Positions 46,727 to 56,690 are shown, counted from the first letter of the stretch. The stretch: DNA of 64,000 nt from Oscillospiraceae bacterium (GCA_015065545.1 SVQA01000005.1:93337-157336), one strand, 5' to 3'. The notes: generated by a model not told the origin, from the sequence alone. Translations and numbers: made by a program.

Positions 46727-46931
46727 GGAAATCATAAAAAGCATTTTACCAAGCATCGATATATCACAAATCAGCGAAAGCACTCGTTTTTCTGATGACC
46801 TGTGTTTTGATTCAATAAATATGATGGTGTTTTCCATAGAGCTCGAAGAAACCTTTTGCTTTAAATTTTCTCATCCTGTAGTTTTCGAAACCTTAGGCGA
46901 TGTCTGCGGCTATCTTGACAGCAGAATATGA
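46710..46931 (+). CDS. Acyl carrier protein
   Basis: 73 aa, FSDDLCFDSINMMVFSIELEETF (DSx 4'-phosphopantetheine site); overlaps GNAT gene. Confidence 0.88.
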   Translation: MLKKIKEIIKSILPSIDISQISESTRFSDDLCFDSINMMVFSIELEETFCFKFSHPVVFETLGDVCGYLDSRI

Positions 46932-46950
46932 AATCATAATATAGTATATT

Positions 46951-46990
46951 AAAAAATGCCATCTCGCTTGATTGCGAGATGGCATTTTTT
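46951..46990 (+). terminator. Rho-independent terminator
   Basis: aaaaaatgccatctcgcttgattgcgagatggcatttttt. Confidence 0.9.
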
Positions 46991-47028
46991 ACACACTGAT
47001 AATTATATTTACAGCACTCTGTTACTGC

Positions 47029-48093
47029 TTAATTTTTTTTAGATTTAGCCTTAACCTTATCAACAATAAAGCTAAACAAAATCGAAGCTATAATAGTTAT
47101 TGAATAGTAGAGCACAATTCTAACAGACAAAGGCAACCCATATCCTTTACTTTCGAGAAAACTTTTACACAACCAGATAAATGTACCGACACTCCAGTGA
47201 ATGGTATAAACAGGCAGCGAAATCTTACCCAAATAAGATAAGAACTTGCCCTGAAGCTTTATGGAATAGCTGCAACCTGACAGCATAATCAGAACACCTA
47301 TACCCAACAAAACCACTATAATGTTAAACTTATCAACACGGTTCAAAGCTGTAAGCACAATAGTCGAACCAAAGCAGAACAATTCAACAATAGTCAACAA
47401 GAATCGTGTTTTCGCAGATATATAAACTTCTGACAATCTTGATGCAACAAAGTACAGGAAACATCCAACAGATAAATAACAATATGCCCTCATAATCGCA
47501 TCAAACCCATCAGCCGAAGGGAACACTCCGCCACGAGTAACAAAAATCAATACCGGCACAAACCATGATAACAAATAAGCAAAAACTTCTTTAAATCGTA
47601 GGTACAGAAAGCACAACAAAGGCATAGCAATAAGCATTGCAGAAATATACCATATAGGCGGTAGAAATCTGGTACTTGTCAAAGGAGCAATCATCAAAAG
47701 CTCCAAGGGCAAGTTAGTTAATATTTTACCAATCTGACTTATGCCCCCTGAAGAAACCAAGCAAGAAACAATACGCAGAAGATACTCCAACAATATGCAG
47801 GGAACAACATAGAACATCAGAGATTTATATTTTCGGAATGTATATTTAAAAGCCTCTTTCGCAGAAGATTCTATACTCACACTGCTATGTAAATTCTCAA
47901 AATGCTGTATCATAAAAAAGCCGGAAATCATAAAGAAAAATTCAACATAAATAAGAGCTGCATGAAAAGGAGCATTTACGAAACCAATCTGATAAATATG
48001 GTGTGCCATAATTAAAAGTGAAAACACAAACCTTAGCAAATCACATGAGCCATATCTACCATTAACTCTACTTAACAGTTTATTATTTGTCAT
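47029..48093 (-). CDS. Acyltransferase family 3 (OafA-like) membrane protein
   Basis: CDLLRFVFSLLIMAHHIYQ...VEFFFMISGFFMIQHF. Confidence 0.88.
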   Translation of the reverse strand: MTNNKLLSRVNGRYGSCDLLRFVFSLLIMAHHIYQIGFVNAPFHAALIYVEFFFMISGFFMIQHFENLHSSVSIESSAKEAFKYTFRKYKSLMFYVVPCILLEYLLRIVSCLVSSGGISQIGKILTNLPLELLMIAPLTSTRFLPPIWYISAMLIAMPLLCFLYLRFKEVFAYLLSWFVPVLIFVTRGGVFPSADGFDAIMRAYCYLSVGCFLYFVASRLSEVYISAKTRFLLTIVELFCFGSTIVLTALNRVDKFNIIVVLLGIGVLIMLSGCSYSIKLQGKFLSYLGKISLPVYTIHWSVGTFIWLCKSFLESKGYGLPLSVRIVLYYSITIIASILFSFIVDKVKAKSKKN

Positions 48094-48187
48094 AATACAT
48101 CACCCTTGCTTATATTACTTTAATAGTAGGAACCTGTCAATTGTTTTTTGAATACACAAACTCTTCAGAAAATCACACTTCCAAACA

Positions 48188-49579
48188 TCAATCTTCTACC
48201 AGATTCTTTGCCCAGACACCTTTTTTCACCAGTATATACCCCAGTACACACTTGATAATATCAAGACACTGTACAATAAGATACATAGGCACTATAGGAA
48301 TGTCTGTAAATCTTGAAAGAGTAAATGCGGCAACAATAAGAATTACCCACACATAGACGCTATCGAATAAGAAAGTAATAACCGTCTTTCCTCCCGAACG
48401 CAAGGTAAAGTAAGCAGTATGTATAAAGCCGTGAAAAGGCATCATAGCCGCGCTAATAAGCAGACATTTTGTTGCAATATCCTTTACTGTATCTGTGGTA
48501 TTGTATATCTGTGGGAACAAGGGCGACAAAGCTGCCATAACACCGCCGATAAAAAGGCATACCGCAACGGCACAAAAAATAAGCTTTCTGTCCTCGTCCT
48601 TGGCTCTTTCTATCTCACCTGCACCGAGAAGCTGACCAACGATTATACTTATAGCACTTCCGAAGGCAAAGTATGCACAGAAGAACAGGTTTGATACCGT
48701 TGAGCTTATGTTAAGCGCCGACACAGCTTCCAGTCCTCTTACCGAATAGCATTGAGTAAGCACAGCTTGTCCTGTTGACCAGAGCACCTCGTTGAGCATA
48801 AGGGGAAAGCCTTTTCTGAGAATTCCGAAAAGCAAATCCTTAGGTATTCTGAAGCTCTTATATGCACCCACAACAAATTTATTTTTATCCTTATTGCCAT
48901 GAGTCCACAAAACCACCACAAGAAACTCACAAACTCTGGATATAACGGTAGCAATAGCCGCACCTCTGATACCCATAGCAGGTATACCCACAAATTCAAC
49001 GCCGAAAATAAGTGCATAGTCAAGCACAATATTAACACAAACCGCCACTATTCCGCCAACCATAGGAGGCACTGTTCTGCCTGTTTCTCTGAGTGTACCC
49101 GAATAAGCCGAAGTAAGTGCAAAAAGAGGTATCTGCCAAAGCATAATTGCAAGATATTCTTTGCCGAATGCAAGGGTTTTATCAAGGTTCAGATTATCCT
49201 GACCCTTATGCAGAAACAGAGAAATAAGCTCTGTATCAAACAACAAAAACAATCCGATACAAATCAGAGCCATGACGCTTACAATAATAACCTTTGCTCT
49301 GAAGGTTGCCCTTACTCCCTTGTGGTCGCCTTTGCCAAAGTACTGGGCGGTAAAAATACCTGCTCCCGAAACACCGCCGAAAATGCAGACATTAAACACA
49401 AAAATAAGCTGGTTTACAATGGCAACACCCGACATCTGCTCGGTACCAATCTGACCAACCATTATATTGTCCACAAGGCTTACAAAATTAGTGATAATCT
49501 GCTGAACAAGTATGGGCAGGGTTATCACAAAAACTTTTTTATAAAATTCTTTTGTTCCTATGTATTTCCTTAAAATCAT
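48188..49579 (-). CDS. MATE family efflux transporter
   Basis: VFVITLPILVQQIITNFVSLVDNIMVGQIGTEQMSGVAIVNQL; start adjusted to MILRK. Confidence 0.93.
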   Translation of the reverse strand: MILRKYIGTKEFYKKVFVITLPILVQQIITNFVSLVDNIMVGQIGTEQMSGVAIVNQLIFVFNVCIFGGVSGAGIFTAQYFGKGDHKGVRATFRAKVIIVSVMALICIGLFLLFDTELISLFLHKGQDNLNLDKTLAFGKEYLAIMLWQIPLFALTSAYSGTLRETGRTVPPMVGGIVAVCVNIVLDYALIFGVEFVGIPAMGIRGAAIATVISRVCEFLVVVLWTHGNKDKNKFVVGAYKSFRIPKDLLFGILRKGFPLMLNEVLWSTGQAVLTQCYSVRGLEAVSALNISSTVSNLFFCAYFAFGSAISIIVGQLLGAGEIERAKDEDRKLIFCAVAVCLFIGGVMAALSPLFPQIYNTTDTVKDIATKCLLISAAMMPFHGFIHTAYFTLRSGGKTVITFLFDSVYVWVILIVAAFTLSRFTDIPIVPMYLIVQCLDIIKCVLGYILVKKGVWAKNLVED

Positions 49580-49590
49580 ATTACACCCTA

Positions 49591-49625
49591 AACCGCAGAA
49601 GTCCAAAAGGATTCTGCGGTTTATT
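49591..49625. terminator. Terminator between MATE and MBL genes
   Basis: aaccgcagaagtccaaaaggattctgcggtttatttt. Confidence 0.7.
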
Positions 49626-49637
49626 TTCTTATCTTGC

Positions 49638-51251
49638 TTATCTTTTGTATTTTTCTATAAGGTCGAGAATATCCTTTCGCAGTGCCTTTTTCTCCTTATT
49701 GGGAATACTGTCAAGAGAAGAAATAAAGTCTGTAAGTTTTTTAGCCGCATCGGTCAAAGACTTAAACTCAACTCTGTTTTTCGAGAAAGAAACTGTTTGT
49801 GCAGAATTTCTCTTAACAGGCACAGGCTTGGCAACATACTCAAACCTGCCTTCTTTTAAATCATACACAGTACCGCTGTAAGGAGCATTTGCCGTCACAC
49901 CGAACTCCTCCTCAACACTCTTTGCAAAATCCGTAGCAGAAGCATCCTCGCCGTGATTCACAAAGACCATAGAGGGCTTTTTCTCCATACTCTCAACAAA
50001 GCGGAGAAGCCCCCTCTTATCTGCATGACCGCTGATACCGCTTAAAGATTCTATTCGGGCATTAACTGCAATCTCGTCCCCGTAAATTTTAACCGACTCT
50101 GCTCCGTCTAAAATTCGTCTGCCCAAAGTACCCTGTGCCTGATAGCCTACAAAAAGCACCGTGCAGTTTTCTTTCCAAAGATTATATTTAAGGTGGTGGC
50201 ATACTCTGCCTGCCTCGCACATTCCGCTGGCAGAAATAATAACCTTAGGGCTTGGGTCACTGTTAAGCTTCTTCGACTCCTCTATTGATACATAAGTTTT
50301 AAGTCCGGGAAACACAAGAGGATTCTCTCCCCTCTTCATAACCGCTAATATCTCGACGTCAAAGCAATCTGTACTGCACTGCATATAAATGCTTGTAGCC
50401 TCATTTGCAAGAGGCGAATCCACATAAACAGGGAAATCATCGTGGCCGTGCACCATACCGCTTGCCTTTATTTCACGGATAAAATAAAGAAGCTCCTGGG
50501 TTCTGCCCACAGCGAAGGAAGGTATAACCAGGGTACCTTTTTTATCAAGAGTAGACTGGATGTAACCGGCAAGAAGCTCTATGGTATTCTCTCTGTTTTC
50601 CTCATGAAGACGATTGCCGTAGGTAGACTCTATCACAAGATAATCACAACCGTCAACATATTTCGGGTCATTGATTATGGGCTGATTTGTGTTACCCACA
50701 TCACCGCTCATAACAAGCTTCTTCTCAACATTATCTTCCGACAGCCAAAGCTCTATTGCGGCACTGCCGAGAAGATGACCAATATCTGTAAATCGCAAAG
50801 AGATATTTTCATTAATCTGCACCCTGTCGCTGTATTTCATTCTTCTGAAAAGCTTAAGTGCACCCTCTGCGTCCTCCAAAGAATAAAGAGGCTCGACCAC
50901 CCCTCTGCCTGCTCTTCTTGATTTACGGCTCTTGAAATTTGCTTCCGATTCCTGAATATACGCACAGTCACGGAGCATAATCTCGCAAAGGTCGCAGGTC
51001 TCTGCTGTAGCAAACACCTGACCCCTGAAGCCTTTTTTATAAAGCAAAGGAATATATCCCGAATGGTCCACATGAGCGTGAGTAAGAAAAAGATTTTCTA
51101 TCATAGAAGGCTCAACGGGCAAAGGTGCATTTTCGAACACATCTATCCCCTGAGGCATACCGAAATCCACAAGGGAATATTTGCCGCCCACTTCCAGAAG
51201 TGTACTGCTGCCCGTTACTTCGTGGCAAGCACCGATAAAGGTGATTTTCAT
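49638..51251 (-). CDS. Metallo-beta-lactamase/beta-CASP RNase-like protein
   Basis: LFLTHAHVDHSGYIP...STYGNRLHEENRE...ISASGMCEAGRVCHHL. Confidence 0.93.
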   Translation of the reverse strand: MKITFIGACHEVTGSSTLLEVGGKYSLVDFGMPQGIDVFENAPLPVEPSMIENLFLTHAHVDHSGYIPLLYKKGFRGQVFATAETCDLCEIMLRDCAYIQESEANFKSRKSRRAGRGVVEPLYSLEDAEGALKLFRRMKYSDRVQINENISLRFTDIGHLLGSAAIELWLSEDNVEKKLVMSGDVGNTNQPIINDPKYVDGCDYLVIESTYGNRLHEENRENTIELLAGYIQSTLDKKGTLVIPSFAVGRTQELLYFIREIKASGMVHGHDDFPVYVDSPLANEATSIYMQCSTDCFDVEILAVMKRGENPLVFPGLKTYVSIEESKKLNSDPSPKVIISASGMCEAGRVCHHLKYNLWKENCTVLFVGYQAQGTLGRRILDGAESVKIYGDEIAVNARIESLSGISGHADKRGLLRFVESMEKKPSMVFVNHGEDASATDFAKSVEEEFGVTANAPYSGTVYDLKEGRFEYVAKPVPVKRNSAQTVSFSKNRVEFKSLTDAAKKLTDFISSLDSIPNKEKKALRKDILDLIEKYKR

Positions 51252-51256
51252 AAAAA

Positions 51257-51838
51257 TCAGCCGTCCTTTAAATCTTTAACAAGTTGGTTTTCGGGCTGAG
51301 GAGTTTCAAGGAATTCAAAAAGCTCCTCCAAATTATCTGTAGTCTTATAGAGCGAGTCTACTGCAGAACGGACAAAGCCTTTATCAACCGCCGCCTGCAT
51401 CATGGCACCAAGCTCGTCATAGTAGCCCATAATATTATAAAGCGCTATGGGTTTATTATGCCTGCAAAGCTGACGCAGTGTCATAATCTCAAAGAATTCC
51501 TCAAAGGTTCCAATTCCGCCGGGAACAATTATAAAGGCGGCAGACAGCTCCTCCATAAGCTGTTTTCTCTCGCGCATTGTCTTGGTTTCAAAAACATGGT
51601 CACAATGAGAGAACACAGCCTCAATCTCTTCATTCTCAAAGAAGCTGGGAATAACTCCCTCGATGTATCCGCCTTCCATCAGAACACCTCTGGCTACAGC
51701 ACCCATAAGTCCGTTGGCACCGCCGCCAAAGACAAGAGAGTGACCTCGCTTCACCATCTCCTGACCGAGCTTTTCAACCTCCTCTATATAAACTTTATCA
51801 ATCTTTGGTGACGCAGCACCAAATACGCAAATTTTCAT
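51257..51838 (-). CDS. LOG family (TIGR00730) protein
   Basis: LVFGGGANGLMGAVARG...VPGGIGTFEEFFEIMTLRQL (PGGxGTxxE). Confidence 0.93.
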   Translation of the reverse strand: MKICVFGAASPKIDKVYIEEVEKLGQEMVKRGHSLVFGGGANGLMGAVARGVLMEGGYIEGVIPSFFENEEIEAVFSHCDHVFETKTMRERKQLMEELSAAFIIVPGGIGTFEEFFEIMTLRQLCRHNKPIALYNIMGYYDELGAMMQAAVDKGFVRSAVDSLYKTTDNLEELFEFLETPQPENQLVKDLKDG

Positions 51839-52009
51839 AGAATCACTCCTACATAAATTCTTAGATTATTATACCACGACTTACATAGATTAGGCAACAA
51901 ATCTTCTGTAAACAAACAAAAAACTTTTAAAAGGGGTACTCTTTATAGTATGTCAGCAAACCTTCCGATATAACAAAACGGCAATCAGAACAGACTGCCG
52001 TTTAAAAAC

Positions 52010-53047
52010 TTAAATAACCTCAATAAGTTTTTCTACTGTTTCTCTCTTTGTAGCCCAGCTTGTAACAAAGCGGATTACAGCACGCTCTTTATCGAGTCTC
52101 TCCCAAACCTCAAAAACTGCCTTCTCGCGAAGCTTTTCAAGCTGTTCGTTAGAAACCACAATAAACTGCTGATTTGTAGGAGAGTCAACGTGGAGCTTAT
52201 ATCCCTTCTTCACAAAACCTTCTTTAAGAAGCTTTGCCATATCTATAGCATTCTTTGAAAGCTTTAAGTAAAGGTCATCGGTAAAGAGAATATCAAACTG
52301 CATACCTGTAACCCAGCCTTTAGCCATAAGCGCACCGTGCTGCTTAATCTGTGCAACAAAGCATTTAGGCATATTGTTTCGTGTAAACACCACAGCCTCA
52401 CCGCACAAAGCACCAACCTTTGTACCGCCTATGTAGAAAACATCACAAAGCTTTGCAATAGTCTTAAGGTCAAGGTCAGACCCCTCGCTCATAAGGCCGT
52501 AACCAAGTCTTGCACCGTCAAGGTAAAGAGGAAGGCTATAGTTCTTGCAAACGTTTGCAATTGCCTCAAGCTCTGCTTTAGTGTAAAGAGTACCCAGCTC
52601 CGTAGGATGAGAAACATACACCATACCGGGATAAACCATGTGTTCGTGACTTTCGTCATTCCAGAAGGTTTCTATAAGGTCCACAAGTTCCTTGGGATCA
52701 ATCTTGCCGTCGTGCTGAGGCAGTGTAAGCACCTTGTGGCCTGAATACTCAATTGCACCTGCTTCGTGAGCGGCGATATGAGCAGTCTGTGCACCGATAA
52801 CTCCCTCAAACGGCTGGAGCATTGTGCTTATAACAAGCTGGTTTGTCTGTGTACCGCCACAGATAAACTTAACCTGTGCATCCTCAATGCCTGTTGCCTT
52901 GCGGATTTTCTCCTCAGCACTTTTGCAGTATTTGTCTGTACCATAGCCTGTATTCTGCTCAAGCTGAGTACTGAGAAAGCCCTGCAGAATTTCTGTAGCC
53001 GCACCCTCGGAATAGTCGTTTTTAAAATAAAGTTTTTCTAAAGACAT
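52010..53047 (-). CDS. ltaE: Low-specificity threonine aldolase/beta-eliminating lyase
   Basis: FKNDYSEGAATEIL...CGGTQTNQLVI...LDGARLGYGL...YIGGTKVGALCGEAVV. Confidence 0.9.
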   Translation of the reverse strand: MSLEKLYFKNDYSEGAATEILQGFLSTQLEQNTGYGTDKYCKSAEEKIRKATGIEDAQVKFICGGTQTNQLVISTMLQPFEGVIGAQTAHIAAHEAGAIEYSGHKVLTLPQHDGKIDPKELVDLIETFWNDESHEHMVYPGMVYVSHPTELGTLYTKAELEAIANVCKNYSLPLYLDGARLGYGLMSEGSDLDLKTIAKLCDVFYIGGTKVGALCGEAVVFTRNNMPKCFVAQIKQHGALMAKGWVTGMQFDILFTDDLYLKLSKNAIDMAKLLKEGFVKKGYKLHVDSPTNQQFIVVSNEQLEKLREKAVFEVWERLDKERAVIRFVTSWATKRETVEKLIEVI

Positions 53048-53075
53048 CTTTTTATACCTCTTATTTTTATTTTCA

Positions 53076-53738
53076 TTATAAGGTCTGGTTATTAAGTTCA
53101 GCCAAATCCTCGTAAATACCGATTAAATACATAGCATACTCACGCTTTGCCTCATAGCAAAACTGAGCATAAACAAGAGAAGCTCCGATTTGGTCGGGAC
53201 CATTCTCTATCTTTTCGATGTAAAGATTGCTCTGACTTGCAAAGGACATCTCCCAGTCACTCTTATACTGCTCAAGGAAGCTGTGAAGCTGCTCGTCGGT
53301 ATTATAGTTTTCTGTCTGAGGGGTATCGCCCTTGTACAGGAGAAGCTCATTATAATATCTTTGTGCAAGAGTTTCCCACTCTGTAGTATATTTATTGCAG
53401 ATTGCAATTCTTTCATCTACGGTAAGACCTGCCTGATACTCTGCATCAAAGGGAATATCAATCTTGTCACTGTGCTTTTGCTGAAGAGTTCCAAGTACAT
53501 CATCCTCTTCATAAAAGGGTGTGGTATTGGGAATTTCCTGAGTAGCCTCTGTTTCCTTTACCTGTGTATCGTTGTAAGAAGTTGAAATATCATCAGAAAC
53601 CGAAGCGGTGTCCTGCACAGAACTGTGGTTATGATTATGTTCGGAAGGTTCATCATTCTCTACACTTTTGCAAGCACAAAGAGAAAAAATAGAAACAGTA
53701 ATTAAGAAAAAAGCGAAAATTCGTTTCAAACAAATCAC
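53076..53738 (-). CDS. Lipoprotein of unknown function
   Basis: Lipobox SLCACKS; low-complexity linker, globular C-terminus. Confidence 0.7.
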   Translation of the reverse strand: MICLKRIFAFFLITVSIFSLCACKSVENDEPSEHNHNHSSVQDTASVSDDISTSYNDTQVKETEATQEIPNTTPFYEEDDVLGTLQQKHSDKIDIPFDAEYQAGLTVDERIAICNKYTTEWETLAQRYYNELLLYKGDTPQTENYNTDEQLHSFLEQYKSDWEMSFASQSNLYIEKIENGPDQIGASLVYAQFCYEAKREYAMYLIGIYEDLAELNNQTL

Positions 53739-53863
53739 CTCATTATGATTATACTACATAACACCTCGTATTACAACATAGATTTGAAGTAAATCGCAAA
53801 AGAAAATCCCGAAGCATCAGCCTCGGGACATCCGAAAAGTTTTCAAGAGAAAAAATAAACGAA

Positions 53864-54247
53864 TCAGGAAATACGTGTCAGGTATTGGCAGTAAACATAA
53901 ACATTCTGAATCTTCTTAGCCTCTACCCCATCGTCTGCCTGAATAACAGGCTGGGTCTCAGAGGGAGTAACATAGAGCTTGAATACTATAGCATCCTGAC
54001 CCGCACGCATATTACGGATACGCTTGTATTCAAAATTACGCTTTGCACAGCCTAAGTAGTCAAAAATGATGGTCTCAATATCCTGATTGCTGAAGCAGCG
54101 AAGAATATCGGACTCGTCGTAAATATCTACCAAGTGCTTTGCTTCTTCAAAGCTTAAGTTGGAGCATTTAAACTCACCCTCGTTAAGAACGGACATCATT
54201 GAGCTGTTGTCAAGTAACAGCAAAGGTAAATCTTTGTGACTAAACAT
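53864..54247 (-). CDS. DUF1874-like protein (STIV B116/AcrIII-1 fold family)
   Basis: LSFEEAKHLV...CFSNQDIETIIFDYLG...RIRNMRAGQDAIVFKLYVTPSE matches family layout by eye; start adjusted to MFSHKD. Confidence 0.6.
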   Translation of the reverse strand: MFSHKDLPLLLLDNSSMMSVLNEGEFKCSNLSFEEAKHLVDIYDESDILRCFSNQDIETIIFDYLGCAKRNFEYKRIRNMRAGQDAIVFKLYVTPSETQPVIQADDGVEAKKIQNVYVYCQYLTRIS

Positions 54248-54463
54248 AAATACAAGCCTCCTTAATATTTTAGAGAAGTGAATCTCTTTGTATTTATTAT
54301 ATGCAGGTTTGCATAATTTGTCAAGCATTCTTGCAAATTTTATGCTATTTTTTTATTTTTCTTCACGTTTCTGCAAGTTCATACACATCTTTCTTGCACC
54401 ACATTTTTTAAAAGCAGATAAAAAGAGCAGAATTCCAAAAACAGAATCCTACTCTTTCCTACA

Positions 54464-55033
54464 TTAATATCTGTTTGCATTATTACGGAAACTATCAAGT
54501 GCATCGTGTCTCATACCATCAAGAACTTCTTGCATTTTAGCTCTTTCACTTGCATAATACTCTGCAAGTCTTTCTGCTTCTATTCTGTCGCCTTCAATAA
54601 GCCACACAATAAGGAAAACAGCCGCCAGTATCATACAAATATACACAACTATACTGCATTTACCTTTTGAACGGAAATATTCGATACAAGATATAACAGC
54701 ACATAAAATAGCAAGAACAGAAGAAATAACAATGTGCATCTTGATGCCTTTAGCCGCCTCACCCTTAATCAAAGAATTAACAAAAGCATATCCCACAAGC
54801 AACGCAGAAATAGTACAGAAAACAGTACCTCGTATCATTGCACCGCGTTTTACCTTTTCCTCTTCAGGAATATTATCCTTGAAGCTCGTACCGCAATTAT
54901 CACAAAACAAGCTTTCAAAGGAAACAGGATTCCCGCAATTTTCGCACACAAAAGGAAGCTTTATTTCGGCACCGCATTTACCGCAAAACTTGGCATTATC
55001 CATTATCTGTGCACCGCAATTCTCACAAACCAT
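54464..55033 (-). CDS. Double zinc-ribbon membrane protein
   Basis: VCENCGAQIMDNAKFCGKCGAEI...VCENCGNPVSFESLFCDNCG plus TM segments. Confidence 0.8.
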   Translation of the reverse strand: MVCENCGAQIMDNAKFCGKCGAEIKLPFVCENCGNPVSFESLFCDNCGTSFKDNIPEEEKVKRGAMIRGTVFCTISALLVGYAFVNSLIKGEAAKGIKMHIVISSVLAILCAVISCIEYFRSKGKCSIVVYICMILAAVFLIVWLIEGDRIEAERLAEYYASERAKMQEVLDGMRHDALDSFRNNANRY

Positions 55034-55137
55034 ACTTCTTATCCTTCCCTAACATTATAGTCTTATTTTATCCTACTTTATACTACTTGTCAATATTCAT
55101 TACGATTTTATCTTATAATAACAACAGAGGTGATAGG

Positions 55138-55287
55138 ATGAAACCCTTGAAAGAAAAAATAAGCATTACCATTGACGGCGATTTGCTGGAGAAAATAAAA
55201 AAGTATGCAGAACAGGACGATCGTTCACTCTCACAATATATAAATCTTGTGCTTAAGGAGCATATTAAGCAAACAGAACATAATTAA
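55138..55287 (+). CDS. Small ribbon-helix-helix protein
   Basis: KISITIDGDLLEKIKKYAEQDDRSLSQYINLVLKEHI; start adjusted after agaggtgatagg. Confidence 0.75.
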   Translation: MKPLKEKISITIDGDLLEKIKKYAEQDDRSLSQYINLVLKEHIKQTEHN

Positions 55288-55377
55288 TACACAAAGGAGC
55301 AGATTCAAAAAAGAATCTGCTCCTATCATTTTATATGTTATATATTTTTAGCTGACAAGACACATTTCTCTTTCCGG

Positions 55378-55788
55378 TCACAAAAGCCAAATCAAAAGAC
55401 ACGACAAGCCGATGCCCAGAATTCCAACACCAAAACTTTTAAGAGTAAGTGAATTTCCAAGATACTGCTTATGAACAATCAAAAACAGATTGCACAAACC
55501 CACGCTCAAACCCATAGAAGATATAAATCCTAAAATAAATATAATATTTTCAAGGAAGGAAAAATGCTCTATTACAACTGTATCCATATTGAGTGCAGGG
55601 TCTGTCAACATAACAGCTGCAATGAAAGACACAGGACCCACCATGACCAGAAGAAGTATACCTGCAATTGTTAATCCATATAAAAAGGGATGCTTTTTCT
55701 TTAGTTCGTCATCACGATGCGGATCGAATTCCTCGCTCGCATTCTCCATAAATTTTCTGTAAAACAATCTGCTGAACCAATACTTCAC
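55378..55788 (-). CDS. Membrane protein of unknown function
   Basis: 136 aa with several hydrophobic TM segments. Confidence 0.5.
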   Translation of the reverse strand: MKYWFSRLFYRKFMENASEEFDPHRDDELKKKHPFLYGLTIAGILLLVMVGPVSFIAAVMLTDPALNMDTVVIEHFSFLENIIFILGFISSMGLSVGLCNLFLIVHKQYLGNSLTLKSFGVGILGIGLSCLLIWLL

Positions 55789-55880
55789 TCTCTCACCGTC
55801 TTTAATCAGATGTGTCTATATGTCATATGGAATTCCATGGTTAAACGTCTATGTACATATTGATAAGTAATAAAAACAGC

Positions 55881-56690
55881 TTATGCACCACAGAACTTTG
55901 CTCTAAACTCTTTAATGACGTTCTTCATCATATTATCAATTCGATTATAGCAAAACTCAGAGATGTTTTCGGGTATTTCGCCGTAAAACGCCTCAGCAAT
56001 TCCTCCTGCTATACATGCCTGTGTATCTGCATCTCCCCCAATGGAAATCGCATTTCTAATTGCACTCTCATAATCGGTAGATTCCAAAAATGCAATAATC
56101 GCAGGCGGTACACTGTAAGAGGCACGGCTGTCAAACTCATAATTCTTTCGAATATCATCAATACTGCACTCCAGATTGTAGCCGAATTTCTTTTGAAGTG
56201 TCAACTTTATGCCTTCTTTACTAATGCCTGTACGAGCAAGATATACAGCAAGTGCTACTGCTCGAGCGGCTTTAATTGCCTCACGATTATTATGCGTATA
56301 GTAACAACTTGCTTTTGCTTGAAGTAAAACCTGCTTTTCAGAGTTATATGCATAACCAATTGGAACAGCCCGCATAGCCGCACCATTACCATAGCTATGG
56401 TTTATGCTAAACTCCTCACTTCTTGCCCAATGAGAAAACATCGTGCCAAATCCAGCCGACGGATGAAGAGAATAATATCGTCGATATTGTGCGGCATATT
56501 CAAGACCTCTTTTTTCAGTATTCCATTTGCTTATCTTGTGAGGATTATGCAGTATAGCCTGACAGGTTGCAACGGTTAAAACAGTGTCATCTGTATAACT
56601 GCTGTCAGGATGAAACGGAAAATCATAGTCCTTTGTCCCATGGGTTTCGTAATAAGAACCTATCACATCACCATAAATCGCACCAAACAC
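55881..56690 (-). CDS. ADP-ribosylglycohydrolase family protein
   Basis: GAIYGDVIGSYYE...YTDDTVLTVATCQAI...ISIGGDADTQACIAGGIAEA. Confidence 0.92.
   Translation of the reverse strand: MFGAIYGDVIGSYYETHGTKDYDFPFHPDSSYTDDTVLTVATCQAILHNPHKISKWNTEKRGLEYAAQYRRYYSLHPSAGFGTMFSHWARSEEFSINHSYGNGAAMRAVPIGYAYNSEKQVLLQAKASCYYTHNNREAIKAARAVALAVYLARTGISKEGIKLTLQKKFGYNLECSIDDIRKNYEFDSRASYSVPPAIIAFLESTDYESAIRNAISIGGDADTQACIAGGIAEAFYGEIPENISEFCYNRIDNMMKNVIKEFRAKFCGA

Noticed and set aside
52010-53047. PLP enzyme as serine palmitoyltransferase for a ceramide-type pathway
   Set aside because: Motifs fit threonine aldolase/beta-eliminating lyase, not the alpha-oxoamine synthase family; distant from the GNAT-ACP cassette.
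55138-55287. RHH protein as antitoxin of a toxin-antitoxin pair
   Set aside because: No toxin-like ORF next to it on either strand; better left as an orphan small RHH protein.
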